A stretch of DNA of 64,000 bases from Halorhabdus rudnickae (GTDB lineage Archaea; Halobacteriota; Halobacteria; Halobacteriales; Haloarculaceae): assembly GCF_900880625.1 (NCBI RefSeq), contig NZ_CAAHFB010000006.1, positions 124,001 through 188,000 of the forward strand, given 5' to 3'. This document shows positions 19,337 to 28,413 of this stretch, one piece after another. The notes beneath the pieces are model-generated. The model searched no databases. It was not told the DNA's origin and saw only the letters and a list, made by a program, of their open reading frames with translations. The position numbers were made by a program, and so were the translations under genes. How positions within the stretch are numbered: the stretch's first letter is position 1; each line of letters starts with the position of its first letter.

Positions 19337-20277
19337 GCATGCCAGGTCCTGACGACGATTTCGACGTCCTCGATCGTGAGCCACCCCGCGAAGCGCTCGT
19401 CGGTCGCGAAGTTGCGCTGTTCGTCGGCCATCTGATCGGCCAGTGAATCGCTGGCGTCGATGGCGATCTTTTCGTTCAGTTCAGCCGGATCTGCGGCGTA
19501 TCGTGAAAGGGAATCACGATCGTCCGTGTGATCGTGGTCGGCCGCAGTACCGACCGCGTCCAAAAACCCATAGTAGCGATAGACCGCTATATCGCGGGCC
19601 ATTCCCTGACTCTCCAGGCTGTGTACCATCTCCTCCCGTGGAAACTGGGAGGCAACGATCCGGCGGGCGAGTTGCTCGGCCCTGTCTTCGCCCCGACTGT
19701 GCAGCGTCGAAACGTCGTTTTGCAACGTGATGCCGCTTGGAACCGTCATCGTGACGCTACTGATGTCCGCATCGACCGGTGGGCTCGGCCCAGCAGTGGC
19801 GATGCCCTCGATAGACGATCCGCGGTACGGCCGCCAGATAGCCGTCACGTGGACGTTTGTGTCCGCGCCACCGATTCGGGTCCTGAATCGGCCGTCGATG
19901 GCCTCTTCGAAGGGGCCATCAGTGACAGTCGGCTGCTTCCCACCGTACGTGGCGTTTGCGATGGCAGCTTCCGCGAGTAAATCCGCCATCGTGTCGTGGC
20001 GACTCCGAGCGAACGCAGTGGAATCGGTTGGCCACTCGATTTCAGTATCGGCTGGCGTAATCGTGGTGCTGTGTTCCGTGACCCCACTGACGTTGTAGCG
20101 CGCCGTCACCGTCATCCCGGCGACTGTTTCCGCGGAGCGATCGGCCGTCATCGGCTCGTGAGTCCCGGGATCAGCCTGCAGGAAAACCCCCATCATCACA
20201 ACGGCAGCACTGATAATAACGAGCGCGAGGGAAACGTCAGCGACCGTACTGACTGCTCGGAACCGGTTGCTCACCAT
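19333..20277 (-). CDS. Pilus-locus protein with pilin-like N-terminus (DUF7284-type)
   Basis: 314 aa. The N-terminus FRAVSTVADVSLALVIISAA followed by VVMMGVF (residues 6-32) resembles an archaeal pilin hydrophobic domain: a short basic leader followed by a hydrophobic helix. The remainder is acidic and presumably outside the membrane. It overlaps the preceding gene by 7 nt and the next by 4 nt (ATGA), so translation is coupled. Probably a minor pilin-like component of the PilB/PilC machine, inferred from the helix and operon only. Confidence 0.82.
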   Translation of the reverse strand: MVSNRFRAVSTVADVSLALVIISAAVVMMGVFLQADPGTHEPMTADRSAETVAGMTVTARYNVSGVTEHSTTITPADTEIEWPTDSTAFARSRHDTMADLLAEAAIANATYGGKQPTVTDGPFEEAIDGRFRTRIGGADTNVHVTAIWRPYRGSSIEGIATAGPSPPVDADISSVTMTVPSGITLQNDVSTLHSRGEDRAEQLARRIVASQFPREEMVHSLESQGMARDIAVYRYYGFLDAVGTAADHDHTDDRDSLSRYAADPAELNEKIAIDASDSLADQMADEQRNFATDERFAGWLTIEDVEIVVRTWHA

Positions 20278-20768
20278 ACGACCACCCGGAGCGTTCCCGC
20301 CCTGACGTCGCCCGGCTTGACCTCGACCGGCACTGGTCGCGTGATCGCACGGCCATGCTGGGGTGGCTCGTCCGGTCCCGGTGACAACTGCGTTGCGCTC
20401 TCGTCGTAGACTGTCTCGGCCAGTGTCACGTCACGACCGGAGTCATCGGCAGTGCTGACCGCGATGTACACCGTCGTTCCTCTCGGGAGCGCCTCCGCAT
20501 CGAGACCGCCCAGCGGACTGGCAACCGTATCGTAGCGGTCGTCCCCGCCGACGTCGTTCCACGGATTGTCCGTCGATGGATACACACCGTCCTCGGCGAT
20601 CTCCGACCAGACGCGTTGGATCGTCGGTTCCTCGACGGCGTCCTCGCTCGTTCCCGGAAGGACGTCGGCGACGTATGCCCCGTAGATGCTGATGCCAATA
20701 GCAATGGCAGCGACCGCTACCAGTGCTGCAAGCGGTTCGGTCTGGGCGCGGCAGTTGGTGTCAGGCAT
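20271..20768 (-). CDS. Pilus-locus protein with pilin-like N-terminus (DUF7285-type)
   Basis: 165 aa from ATG at 20768. The frame is open further up to 21203, but that part is an out-of-frame shadow of the previous gene. The N-terminus is CRAQTEPLAALVAVAAIAIG, a hydrophobic helix preceded by an RAQTEPL-type segment common in haloarchaeal small pilin-like proteins. Its start lies within the end of the previous gene (8-nt overlap). Function is inferred only from the operon. Confidence 0.8.
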   Translation of the reverse strand: MPDTNCRAQTEPLAALVAVAAIAIGISIYGAYVADVLPGTSEDAVEEPTIQRVWSEIAEDGVYPSTDNPWNDVGGDDRYDTVASPLGGLDAEALPRGTTVYIAVSTADDSGRDVTLAETVYDESATQLSPGPDEPPQHGRAITRPVPVEVKPGDVRAGTLRVVVW

Positions 20769-21279
20769 CGACGAGAATCGCTCGTTCAGTTTGACTGACA
20801 GACAGATCGGGATGTTCGTAGACGATCGTCCGAACGCGTAGCGTCCCGTCGGTAGGTCGCCACACTGGACTCTCGGCCAGCGTCTGAGCCTCCTGAACGT
20901 CCTCGTGAAACGCACGCCAGGATTCGCTGGCGTTGCCGGTGTAGTGGTCGGTCGGATGGACGCCGTACAGTACCTCTTCGAGATCCGAATCGTTGTAGAC
21001 GGGTGCGATCCGTCCGAACGAAATCGAGGCGTGTTGCGTGCCCCCGTCGTTGCGCATCGAAACGCCCTGTGGATCGATACGAACCATCTCCGCGTCGTGG
21101 TCGTACGCCGCCGTCCCCCCGAGTTCGGTCCCGGCCACGCTGTCGATGGTGTTCGCCACCTGCTGGGCGTCCGGCGGTGGCTGTGTCGGCATCGAGAGGG
21201 CAACGCCGGCCAGCGCGACCGTCATGATCGACGCGCCGGCCCAGACGTACCACGCATCCGCTGGCGCCTCTAGATCCAT
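20761..21279 (-). CDS. Pilus-locus small membrane protein (DUF7283-type)
   Basis: 172 aa from ATG at 21279. It has a short acidic start, MDLEAPADAWYVWAG, one membrane helix (WAGASIMTVALAGVALSM, residues 13-30) and an acidic exterior domain. Starts at 21300 and 21363 are in frame, but a TTTAAG box on the minus strand (21305-21310) would place transcription at about 21280, making 21279 a leaderless start. First of four tightly overlapping genes ending with the 979-aa protein. Likely part of the pilus envelope assembly; no catalytic motif. Confidence 0.8.
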   Translation of the reverse strand: MDLEAPADAWYVWAGASIMTVALAGVALSMPTQPPPDAQQVANTIDSVAGTELGGTAAYDHDAEMVRIDPQGVSMRNDGGTQHASISFGRIAPVYNDSDLEEVLYGVHPTDHYTGNASESWRAFHEDVQEAQTLAESPVWRPTDGTLRVRTIVYEHPDLSVSQTERAILVDA

Positions 21280-21302
21280 GTCCCCCATTGGTCTCGGCAT
21301 CG

Positions 21303-21310
21303 TACTTAAA
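21303..21310 (-). promoter_or_regulatory. TATA box for the DUF7283-7285-7284-7286 gene group
   Basis: Minus-strand TTTAAGTA with its first A 28 nt before ATG at 21279, the usual leaderless spacing. It suggests the four small envelope genes can be transcribed apart from pilB-pilC. Confidence 0.6.
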
Positions 21311-21390
21311 TCAAGACACGCTAACAGGTAGCCGACGATCGAAGGGACGGCATTCTTCCTCAACGGCTCATCAGTACCTCACAAAGCCGG

Positions 21391-21717
21391 TTAGTTAGAA
21401 CGTCTGCTTGCTGAGGATGGACACTCCAACTGGCGACGCCCCGCCGAGGCGGGCGTCGCCTCTGGTGGTGGCCGTACAAGGAGTTCGTACATATGGTTCG
21501 ACGGGCCGCGTGGACGGCCCTCGCGGTGCGTCGGGCCGTCCCCGCGAACCGGCCACTTGACGATCGGTTTACCCGGTAACTCCTGTCCGAGTTGGTTTGC
21601 AGTGTGAGTGGCGACGCTGTCGGCGTCAGCGGCAGCCGCCGCCGCCGACAGCGACAGCCCTCTGACGATTCGTGCAAGATTCTCTCGTCGAGACCGGCAG
21701 TGCAACCGCTCCGCCAC
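21391..21717 (-). CDS. Doubtful open frame, 108 aa
   Basis: Starts MAERLHCRSRRENLARIVRG and contains an alanine run. It is basic and Arg/Pro-rich, unlike neighbouring acidic proteins, though its third positions are GC-rich in the middle part. It has the same orientation as pilC and the envelope genes, 37 bp after pilC. It could be a small basic protein, a decayed fragment or chance. Confidence 0.25.
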   Translation of the reverse strand: MAERLHCRSRRENLARIVRGLSLSAAAAAADADSVATHTANQLGQELPGKPIVKWPVRGDGPTHREGRPRGPSNHMYELLVRPPPEATPASAGRRQLECPSSASRRSN

Positions 21718-21754
21718 AGAAATCAGGCTTCAGAAACAACTGGCCGAGGACGCT

Positions 21755-23476
21755 TTATGAGGTATTGATCATCGAGACGAGGACAATCGTAATCACGTAC
21801 AGTGGGATCGCCGAAAGCAGGGACCGGCCGACGCGATACCCGAGCAACGCTCGATCAAGCCCGTGCCGAAGCATGACCGACAGTGGCACGAGAATGAAAC
21901 AGAGCGTGATAACGAACACGCCGACGACGATACCGAGTTGATCGCTCGGTAACGTCGACGCAGCGGCCTGGGTTTCGGATAGATCGACATCCTGACTGAC
22001 GATGATGTCGGCCAGGCCGACAGTGGCCCCGGCGACCAGTGGGCCGAAATACGAAGCCGTGTGATCGAGCGTCCCGGTGACGTTCGCGAGTTGCCGTTTG
22101 GCCTCGTCGTCGACGTCCTGCAGTTCTTCGAGGTGATCAGCCATGGACACGATGGCCCGACCGGCCGGCTTCCCCTCGCGGGACGCGATCGCGAGCAAGC
22201 CAGCGGTACTGTGGGCCCGCGGGCTCGGGATATCGCGTAAGGCACCGTACTCGCCCATGAACGCCTCTTCGACGCCGACGTGGAGTCGGCGCTGTAAGCC
22301 GGCTGCGCTCTCGAAAACCGCACCGGTCTCCTCGGGAACTCGATCACCTGCCTGCTGGATCACGGACTCGACGGCTTCGCCTTCCGATACTTGCCGTCCA
22401 ACGAGGTACAGCGCGTCGACGAGGTGTTCCTCGACGGCACGGACGTGGTTTCGAACGAGGATGATCGGCCGAAACAGCGCGATCAATACCCCACCCAGAC
22501 CGAATCCAACGCCAGCGAGTACAGCGAGATGAGACGGCCCCCACAGAAGCGTGAGGACGAACGCCGGTGCCCCGACGATCGGCGCCCAGAAGAGACGGAT
22601 CCAGAGGCGGTCCGGCACGTCCGGGTGTTCGCGCGTCACTTTCGGTGGCGGAAAGGCGACGGGGCGACGGACGAGTAGCCAAAGACTTGCGGCGATCAAC
22701 ACGATCGGCAACACCACGTTGTACGTGACGATGAAAAATAAGATCGGGACCGGATAGCCCACGAGCGTCGCGGCGGGGACGAGTGCGACCAGCGCCAACG
22801 GGATCATGACCCCGAACGCGTAGAGTGCCGTCGTCGGGCCGCGTATGCTTGCGGTGAAGTCAGCCATCTGGTTTCGCGTTCCATCGAGGATGGACATCAG
22901 CGTCCGGTCGAGCGTCCGGCGGCGCTCGGCTTCCGGGGCATCCTGTGCCATCACGAGCAAATGCGCCGAGCGACGGACGGCCGGGAACCACTCCGCCCAC
23001 TCCTCGGCAAACGAGATGATGCCGGTCCGTGGCGTCCCCATCGACCGATCGATGTGTGCCGAGAGGTTCTCCGATAAGGGACCATAGCCGGTCTCCGCAG
23101 CGAACCGAACTGCACTCTCGGTCGCCGGCTGGATCTGCATGCGAAGCACCGCCCGGCCGATCAGGTTCGGCACCGATCCGAGGGCCTCGGTCCGTCGGAA
23201 CGCAGCCAGCAGGTTCGGAACGCTGTGTATCGAGTGGATGAGAAGGACCGCGATCGCGACAGTGAGAAACAGCGCCACCGGGAATCCGAGTCCAGTAGCG
23301 AGCAACGGCACAACGAACAGCAAGCTCAAGAGGCCCGCGCCGTATCCGCCGCGAACGACGGTCTCCGGGGCGAGTTCGGTATCGAGAAAGGAGAGTGACT
23401 CCTGCAGTTGCTGACCGACCTCGACCTCGTCGGGATACAATCGCGCAATCGTCCGGAGTGAGCCGACCAGAACCAT
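21755..23476 (-). CDS. pilC: Type IV pilus assembly platform protein PilC (FlaJ/TadC family)
   Basis: 573-aa polytopic membrane protein. Hydrophobic segments group near residues 46-85, 215-275, 290-340 and 495-570, with two cytoplasmic GspF-like domains between them (WAEWFPAVRRSAHLLVMAQD and LYLVGRQVSEGEAVESVIQQ). This duplicated layout is typical of archaeal PilC/ArlJ. It anchors pilins and couples to the PilB ATPase, which lies 6 bp upstream. In Haloferax the pilB3-pilC3 pair is needed for adhesive pili (established knowledge); orthology of this copy is inferred from gene order. Confidence 0.9.
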   Translation of the reverse strand: MVLVGSLRTIARLYPDEVEVGQQLQESLSFLDTELAPETVVRGGYGAGLLSLLFVVPLLATGLGFPVALFLTVAIAVLLIHSIHSVPNLLAAFRRTEALGSVPNLIGRAVLRMQIQPATESAVRFAAETGYGPLSENLSAHIDRSMGTPRTGIISFAEEWAEWFPAVRRSAHLLVMAQDAPEAERRRTLDRTLMSILDGTRNQMADFTASIRGPTTALYAFGVMIPLALVALVPAATLVGYPVPILFFIVTYNVVLPIVLIAASLWLLVRRPVAFPPPKVTREHPDVPDRLWIRLFWAPIVGAPAFVLTLLWGPSHLAVLAGVGFGLGGVLIALFRPIILVRNHVRAVEEHLVDALYLVGRQVSEGEAVESVIQQAGDRVPEETGAVFESAAGLQRRLHVGVEEAFMGEYGALRDIPSPRAHSTAGLLAIASREGKPAGRAIVSMADHLEELQDVDDEAKRQLANVTGTLDHTASYFGPLVAGATVGLADIIVSQDVDLSETQAAASTLPSDQLGIVVGVFVITLCFILVPLSVMLRHGLDRALLGYRVGRSLLSAIPLYVITIVLVSMINTS

Positions 23477-23482
23477 CAGTAC

Positions 23483-25414
23483 TCAACTCCGCTGACGGGC
23501 GTACGCCGTCGCGACCTCGCGAGGATTCGTCCGGCCATCCCCAGCCAGCGATTCGAGTTGGTCCGCCCGCTCGGAGATCGCCTGCCTGATATCCGCGTAC
23601 TCTTCGCCCGGCCCCGTAATATCGTCGACAAATCGACTCTCCCCGCGGTCGATACGCCCTGACGGTCGGGCTTTGTCCTCGTCGATCTCGAAGAGTGGGG
23701 CGAACCACACGTCCTCGCCGTCGTTCATAACTTCCTCGATGCGTGAAACGCGCCGCTTGCGGCCTTCGGGCGTGTCGTAGGCCTGGACCGTGACAACGAG
23801 ATCCGTAACGGCAAACGACGATGGTTCGACGCCCAGATCGGAGACGACCCGTTCGTAGATGTCTTCGGCACCGTCTCCGTGGATCGTCCCGAGGACGGCG
23901 TTGGCGTTCGCCCCCACGCGCATCGCCTCGTAGAGGACGCGCGCCTCCTCGCCGCGGATCTCTCCGACGACGAGCGCACCATCACCGAGTCGAAGAGCAG
24001 TCCGCAACGCTTCCGCAGCGGTGATCTCCGGGCCCTCTCCGCTGCCGGTCCTGAGTGCCTGGACATCTCGCCCGACGCTCTGGAGGGGATCGAGAGGCAA
24101 TTCCGGCGTGTCCTCGATGGCGACCGTTCGCGTTGCCGGCGCGAGTTCGTAAAGCAAGGTGCCGAGCAAGGTCGTCTTTCCCGCGCCACGCGTGCCGGCG
24201 ATCAGCGTCGCGCCGTTGCGTTCGATCGCAATCGAGAGGAAGCCGGCGACAGTGGCCGTCATCGTGCCGTTCGCGACGAGCGCGGGGAGCGTGAACCGGT
24301 CGTCGGCCCGCTCGCGGAACGCGAACGCGACGCCAGCGGACACCGGGTCGGTCACGCCGGCGATCCGGATCCCGGTCCCGTTCTGCAGATCGGCAGTCGC
24401 GTCCACGGTCGGGTTCGCCCGCGAGAATGCCCGTCCGCTCGTCCGACGGACGCGCGAGGCGAGCGCACGCGCCCCCTCGGCCGAGAGATGAATGTTCGTC
24501 TCCATGGTCTCGCCGTCGACGACGACCCGGAGCGGGTTCGACGAGACCGGCGCAGTGACGTAGACGTCGCTGACGCGCGGATCCGAGAAGAAATCCTCGA
24601 GGACGCCGTAGCCGTGCGTGTGTTTCCGGAGGATGCCAGACAGTCGCGGGTCGACAGCTTCGTCTGAAACATGTTCGATAGCACGCGACGCTGCACGCTC
24701 ACCTTCGACGACCCCCTCGGCGATCGCTTCGTAGGCATCGAGGAGAATCTCCCGTTCCTGGCGAGACAACGAAACGTCGATCGAACCGAGGAGGTACAGC
24801 GGAATGCCGGTCTCGCGCTCGTAGATCCGCACGTCGCTTCCGGTCTCCAGCGTTCGAACGTCCGTGAGATGAGGACCGCCACCGACAGACTGATCGAGGA
24901 AATAATACGAGATCGTCATCCCAACCGAGGGAAGCAGACACTCCTCGTAGGATTCGAGGTCCTCGGCGGCCGTCAGTAGGCCGGACTCGACAGCTACGTC
25001 TACAACAGGGCCGACCCGCTCACTGAGATCGTCCACTGCAGCGAGAGGATCCGTCGCTGCCGTCTCGGCCAGTCGCTCGTGACGATCACCCAGCAGTTCG
25101 AGAAAGCGGCCAGCCGCCGACAAGAGGGACACCCCCGCGTCGCTGTACCGGTACGCGAGACCGTGCGACCGGACGCGAATGTTCGTTGCATCTCTATCCT
25201 CTAGCTCGGCGATGACCGTCCGTCGACACTCGGGTTCCGTCCTGAGGTCTCCGTCACAGCCGTCCGCGTCGACCCTGAGTGTCGTCTCGTCGAACGACGT
25301 CTCACAACGACAGCCCCCGCCCTCGTTTCGCGACGGGAGTCGGTCCAGGACGGACTGGGGAGTCAGTGAGAGTACCGCATCCGAGAGTGACGTATCCGTC
25401 GCCTCCTTCGACAT
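23483..25414 (-). CDS. pilB: Type IV pilus assembly ATPase PilB (VirB11/GspE family)
   Basis: 643-aa hexameric secretion ATPase powering pilus assembly. Walker A is GTRGAGKTT with Lys413. An Asp box follows (VAIEDTPELPL), then Walker B-like DGALVVGEIRGEEARVLYEA and the His box LGTIHGDGAEDIYERV. A Cys-rich N-terminal segment (GGGCRCETSF, DGCDG, PECRR) and an insert precede the ATPase core, as in haloarchaeal PilB. pilC follows after 6 bp. The exact pilus type cannot be fixed without the main pilin. Confidence 0.92.
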   Translation of the reverse strand: MSKEATDTSLSDAVLSLTPQSVLDRLPSRNEGGGCRCETSFDETTLRVDADGCDGDLRTEPECRRTVIAELEDRDATNIRVRSHGLAYRYSDAGVSLLSAAGRFLELLGDRHERLAETAATDPLAAVDDLSERVGPVVDVAVESGLLTAAEDLESYEECLLPSVGMTISYYFLDQSVGGGPHLTDVRTLETGSDVRIYERETGIPLYLLGSIDVSLSRQEREILLDAYEAIAEGVVEGERAASRAIEHVSDEAVDPRLSGILRKHTHGYGVLEDFFSDPRVSDVYVTAPVSSNPLRVVVDGETMETNIHLSAEGARALASRVRRTSGRAFSRANPTVDATADLQNGTGIRIAGVTDPVSAGVAFAFRERADDRFTLPALVANGTMTATVAGFLSIAIERNGATLIAGTRGAGKTTLLGTLLYELAPATRTVAIEDTPELPLDPLQSVGRDVQALRTGSGEGPEITAAEALRTALRLGDGALVVGEIRGEEARVLYEAMRVGANANAVLGTIHGDGAEDIYERVVSDLGVEPSSFAVTDLVVTVQAYDTPEGRKRRVSRIEEVMNDGEDVWFAPLFEIDEDKARPSGRIDRGESRFVDDITGPGEEYADIRQAISERADQLESLAGDGRTNPREVATAYARQRS

Positions 25415-25453
25415 GCCCCATCTGGTCCCGGTATGGTAGATAAACGGACGCCC

Positions 25454-25930
25454 TCACGGAGCATCGATCTCGTCGAAGCGAACCACCGTAACGACGGGGC
25501 GTCGCCGGGCATCTCTGGTAAGCGTCAGCCGGAGGCGTCGATCCGCTGTACCCGAGAGTTCGACCAGATCGCCGCCGGTCGCGTTCCGTATCGGCACGTC
25601 GATCGTCTCGGTATGCATCGGGCCACCCTCGATCCGAAAGGCCACGACCGAAAGCCGCTCGCCCGTCACTCGGCGCAACTCGAAATGGCTGATCGGCTTC
25701 GTCGTGAGTGAGTCCGCTGGCATCTCGACAGTGACCAGCCGTTGTGCACCTGGATGGCCTTCGGGTGGCAGTTCGTCGTTGCTGATCAAAGAGACTGCGG
25801 CGTCCTCCAAGTCTGTGATGCTTGCCCACACTTCCCGTTCGCTGGCGGCTGTACTGGCGGTTTCCAGCCCCGCAAAGCTCACTCCCAGAATGGCGACCGT
25901 CAGAACGATCGCCACGACGTACCGGATCAC
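25454..25930 (-). CDS. Small membrane-anchored pilus-locus protein (DUF7311-type)
   Basis: 158 aa. An N-terminal membrane helix, MIRYVVAIVLTVAILGVSFA, is followed by an acidic, beta-rich exterior domain. Its ATG overlaps the stop of the coiled-coil gene above (25927-25930, ATGA-type), and pilB follows after 39 bp. Function unknown; conserved association with pilB-pilC in haloarchaea is from memory. Confidence 0.78.
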   Translation of the reverse strand: MIRYVVAIVLTVAILGVSFAGLETASTAASEREVWASITDLEDAAVSLISNDELPPEGHPGAQRLVTVEMPADSLTTKPISHFELRRVTGERLSVVAFRIEGGPMHTETIDVPIRNATGGDLVELSGTADRRLRLTLTRDARRRPVVTVVRFDEIDAP

Positions 25931-26652
25931 GGGACGTGCTGGCGAAGACGCTCCAGTACGCCCTCACCTTCATGGTTTTCATCGCTGTCGCCGGATTCCG
26001 TGCTGGCCAGTATTTCGTCGACCCGCTGTTGGGAGGGCGTCCGATCCGACGAAGTCGTGTCTGTCCCGTCCCCAGTCCCGTCCGGAGCGTCGTCGCCATC
26101 GCTTCCCCCCGCGGCCTCGCTGGAACGGTCGTCAGAGCTGTGGGAAGCCGATCGAAACTGGCCGGGAAAGGACTCACTGTTCCCCGTTGTGGCCGCGTTC
26201 GTCCCATTGTCGTCGTGTCCCGTTCCCGTAGCGTCCGTTCCATTCCCGTTTTTCGCGGGAACTTCGCCCTCGTCAGTGGCGTCGGCGGCAGCGACGGACT
26301 GCTCGACAGCCCGCTGTATCCGTTCAGTAGCCGGGTCGAGATCGCTGACTGACCCCTCCAAGTCAGCAACGCGATCCTCAAGTCGATCGACGGCCGCGAC
26401 CGCGGACAGCGCGTGTCGTTCGACCTCCTCGTTGACCGACTCGACTTCCGAATAGTATCCCCCGATGGACTGGACATCGGCTTCGATCGTCGCGATCCGC
26501 TTTTCGAGCGCTTCGAGACGGTCCTCGATGTCCTCGACGTCCCCGGATAGCGCCAGGACCGCCTGCAGTCGCTCGGCGTCGATGTCGATCTCACCCGTTA
26601 CCGTCCGCTCGACTGCCGATAGTCGTTGTTCGATCCGTTCGATATCGGTCAC
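25927..26652 (-). CDS. Coiled-coil protein of the pilus locus (DUF7310-type)
   Basis: 241 aa. Residues 1-105 form long heptad-rich helices (IERIEQRLSAVERTV, VEDIEDRLEALEKRIATIE, VDRLEDRVADLEGSV). The rest is low complexity, rich in Gly, Asp, Thr and Ser, and probably disordered. There is no membrane segment. It is coupled to the next gene by a 4-nt overlap and lies 31 bp after the frameshifted HerA-like gene. Possibly a cytoplasmic scaffold of the pilus machine; inferred. Confidence 0.75.
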   Translation of the reverse strand: MTDIERIEQRLSAVERTVTGEIDIDAERLQAVLALSGDVEDIEDRLEALEKRIATIEADVQSIGGYYSEVESVNEEVERHALSAVAAVDRLEDRVADLEGSVSDLDPATERIQRAVEQSVAAADATDEGEVPAKNGNGTDATGTGHDDNGTNAATTGNSESFPGQFRSASHSSDDRSSEAAGGSDGDDAPDGTGDGTDTTSSDRTPSQQRVDEILASTESGDSDENHEGEGVLERLRQHVP

Positions 26653-26683
26653 GCCGTATTTCGCCCCGTTCCCCTATTTAAAC

Positions 26684-27746
26684 TCACCCGTCATTCCCGG
26701 AACCCATCTCACTGGCTCGGGGAGAGTCCCCGCCATGTGGGGTGTCACGCTGCCGTATCTGTGCGGCGTGGACAGTCTCGGTGGCGTCATCAATGACGAC
26801 GACTTCGCCGGTTTCGGTCGGCAGTTGCTCTTCGAGAGACTCCTGCATGTAGGTCGGCTGGGCGGCCTCCAGTGCTTGGAGGTCCTGTTCGGAAGTGAGT
26901 CGGTGGGTGATCAAGATATCCGACTGGGAGACTGCCACCTCTGGGACGATCGCAGGGCGCTGGGTGGCAAGGACGACGACTAATCCCGGGTGCGCGCCCG
27001 CGCGTAAGAAGCCGTTCTACTGCTGGCCGGGCGACCCCGTCGAAGAACGCGTGGGCCTCGTCGATCAGCAGCCAGGGGAGTCGTTCGACCGTGCGATCGA
27101 TCCGCGCACGATAGAGCGCCTCGCCGACGCCACGCACGACCGCGTTCATCGGCGCCGTATCCATCCCCGAGACGTCGACGACGGTGATCTCCGGGCTGGC
27201 GAGTGCCGCCGAATCGAGGCCGTCGGGGTCGAAGACATCCCAGGATTCGGCCAGATTGAGGTGGTTGCTCGCGGCGCGCTTGTCAGTCTGTGGGGCGTCG
27301 GTGCCGGCCACGTGCTCACGCATGCCGTCGAGCGTATCGGTCTCGCTGGCGGCCTGCCAAACGAGCCCGCCGGCACCGCTCTCGGGCGACAGCGACAAGA
27401 GTTCACACCACGATCGCGGGTCTAGCGACGTCGCGACCACGCATGGCTGATCGAACACCGTCGTCGGGACGGGATCGTCGTTGCTGCCATCGCCGATAGT
27501 GTCGAAGACGCCCATCGGGTCGACGATCACGGGCGCGACGGCGTTCGCGCGGGCGAGGTCCTCGGCGAGGACGCCCAGAGTGTAGGACTTGCCGTACCCG
27601 CGCTTGCCGACGATCAGGACGGCATGGGGACCGTCCAGATCGAGATATAGTTTCGCGCCTCTGCTGCCGTCGAGTGCCCGATAAGACCCGAGCGTCGCGG
27701 TCGGTCCCCTCTCCACTGCCTCACCGCGTCCGATGACGAACGTCAC
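26684..27746 (-). pseudogene. HerA/DUF87-type ATPase, frameshifted
   Basis: RecA-like ATPase. From a GTG at 27746 the frame reads VTFVIGRGEAVERGPTATLG, Walker A GKRGYGKSYT with Lys53, Walker B LPWLLIDEAHAFF and RLLTRGRAPG. There, at about 26983-26987, the frame shifts by one base. The other frame continues LVVVLATQRPAIVPEVAVSQ and SDILITHRLTSEQDLQALEA to the natural end at 26684. Without the shift the protein would be about 353 aa and complete. An extra A or T in CCCGGGATTAG explains it. It may be a true mutation, a sequencing error or, less likely, programmed frameshifting. First gene of the pilus operon on this strand; it may drive DNA or protein movement, but the role is unknown. Confidence 0.8.
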
Positions 27747-27813
27747 GCCGAAACAGACAGTCTGAAAGATACATTTCGTTTGGGATTCGATCCGACGAGT
27801 CAACGGTCCAACG

Positions 27814-27820
27814 TTTAAGT
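27814..27820 (+). promoter_or_regulatory. TATA box, cassette copy 1
   Basis: TTTAAGT whose first A is 27 nt before the ATG at 27844. The same box and spacing recur before the other two copies of this gene (30250 and 32646). Confidence 0.65.
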
Positions 27821-27843
27821 GGGATAACGCAACCAAAGGGGGT

Positions 27844-28341
27844 ATGCGCGGTCCACCAATCCCGAACGGGTCGGATCGATCGTTCAAAGAAGACGAACGT
27901 GCCATCGAGGGCCTACCGATACGGCTCGTCATCGCACTGGTCGTCGGCGTCGCCGCACTCGGCATTATGATGCAAGTGCTGGGGACGTTCGACTTCGGGG
28001 CGGATAAAGAAGTGACTGTAGAATATGAGAATCCTGTAGTGAGTGAAAATGGTGATGATTTAATCATTAGTGTTGTAGACAGCAAAGGGGAAGCAGTGAA
28101 AAATTCCTACGTAGTGGTGAAAGGAGACACGTTGAGCACAGAAGGCGTAGTGAGCGCCCATACTGGAGAAAACGATCACACGGTTCAGATTGCAATTGGC
28201 GGTGGAGATGATGAGATCACACCCCAATGGCGTTCGAACCAGGATTCAGGTGAGCTCACCGTGACGGTAAAACCACCACAAGATGGAAACTATGTTGATG
28301 ATCGAGGAAATCCAGATCCAACAATCATAAGACAAAATTGA
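27844..28341 (+). CDS. Small membrane-anchored protein with exterior beta domain, copy 1
   Basis: 165 aa: a short cytoplasmic start, one membrane helix (LPIRLVIALVVGVAALGIMM, residues 24-43) and an exterior domain that reads like a carboxypeptidase-regulatory or Ig-like beta sandwich (VTVEYENPVV, LIISVVDSKGEAV, YVVVKGDTLS). It lies head-to-head with the HerA-pilus operon and just before a GLUG surface protein. Bases 27858-27908 are identical to 30293-30343 in copy 2. After about 28010 the codons become AT-rich, unlike the first third, so the gene is a mosaic. Possible roles are a minor pilin-like subunit or an anchor for the following adhesin; not demonstrated. Confidence 0.8.
   Translation: MRGPPIPNGSDRSFKEDERAIEGLPIRLVIALVVGVAALGIMMQVLGTFDFGADKEVTVEYENPVVSENGDDLIISVVDSKGEAVKNSYVVVKGDTLSTEGVVSAHTGENDHTVQIAIGGGDDEITPQWRSNQDSGELTVTVKPPQDGNYVDDRGNPDPTIIRQN
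27858..27908 (+). repeat. 51-bp exact direct repeat, copy A
   Basis: Identical to 30293-30343, starting AATCCCGAACGGG and ending GTGCCATCGA. It codes for the pre-membrane segment of the small anchored protein. Similarity continues with scattered changes for about 100 bp. It marks a recent duplication or gene conversion and is a possible recombination substrate. Confidence 0.9.
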
Positions 28342-28413
28342 AAATGGAATACAACCATCGATAGAATGGTTGATATTGATTACTAATACAATTTGGTATA
28401 ATATCATCTAAAT

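Larger units (their letters stand above)
21280..21754. other. Spacer between pilC and the envelope-protein genes
   Basis: 475 bp. It contains the TTTAAG promoter at 21303-21310 and one doubtful 108-codon open frame (listed separately). Runs such as GCGGCGGCGGCTGCC near 21635-21650 are simple alanine-type repeats in that frame. I see no other feature. Confidence 0.5.
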
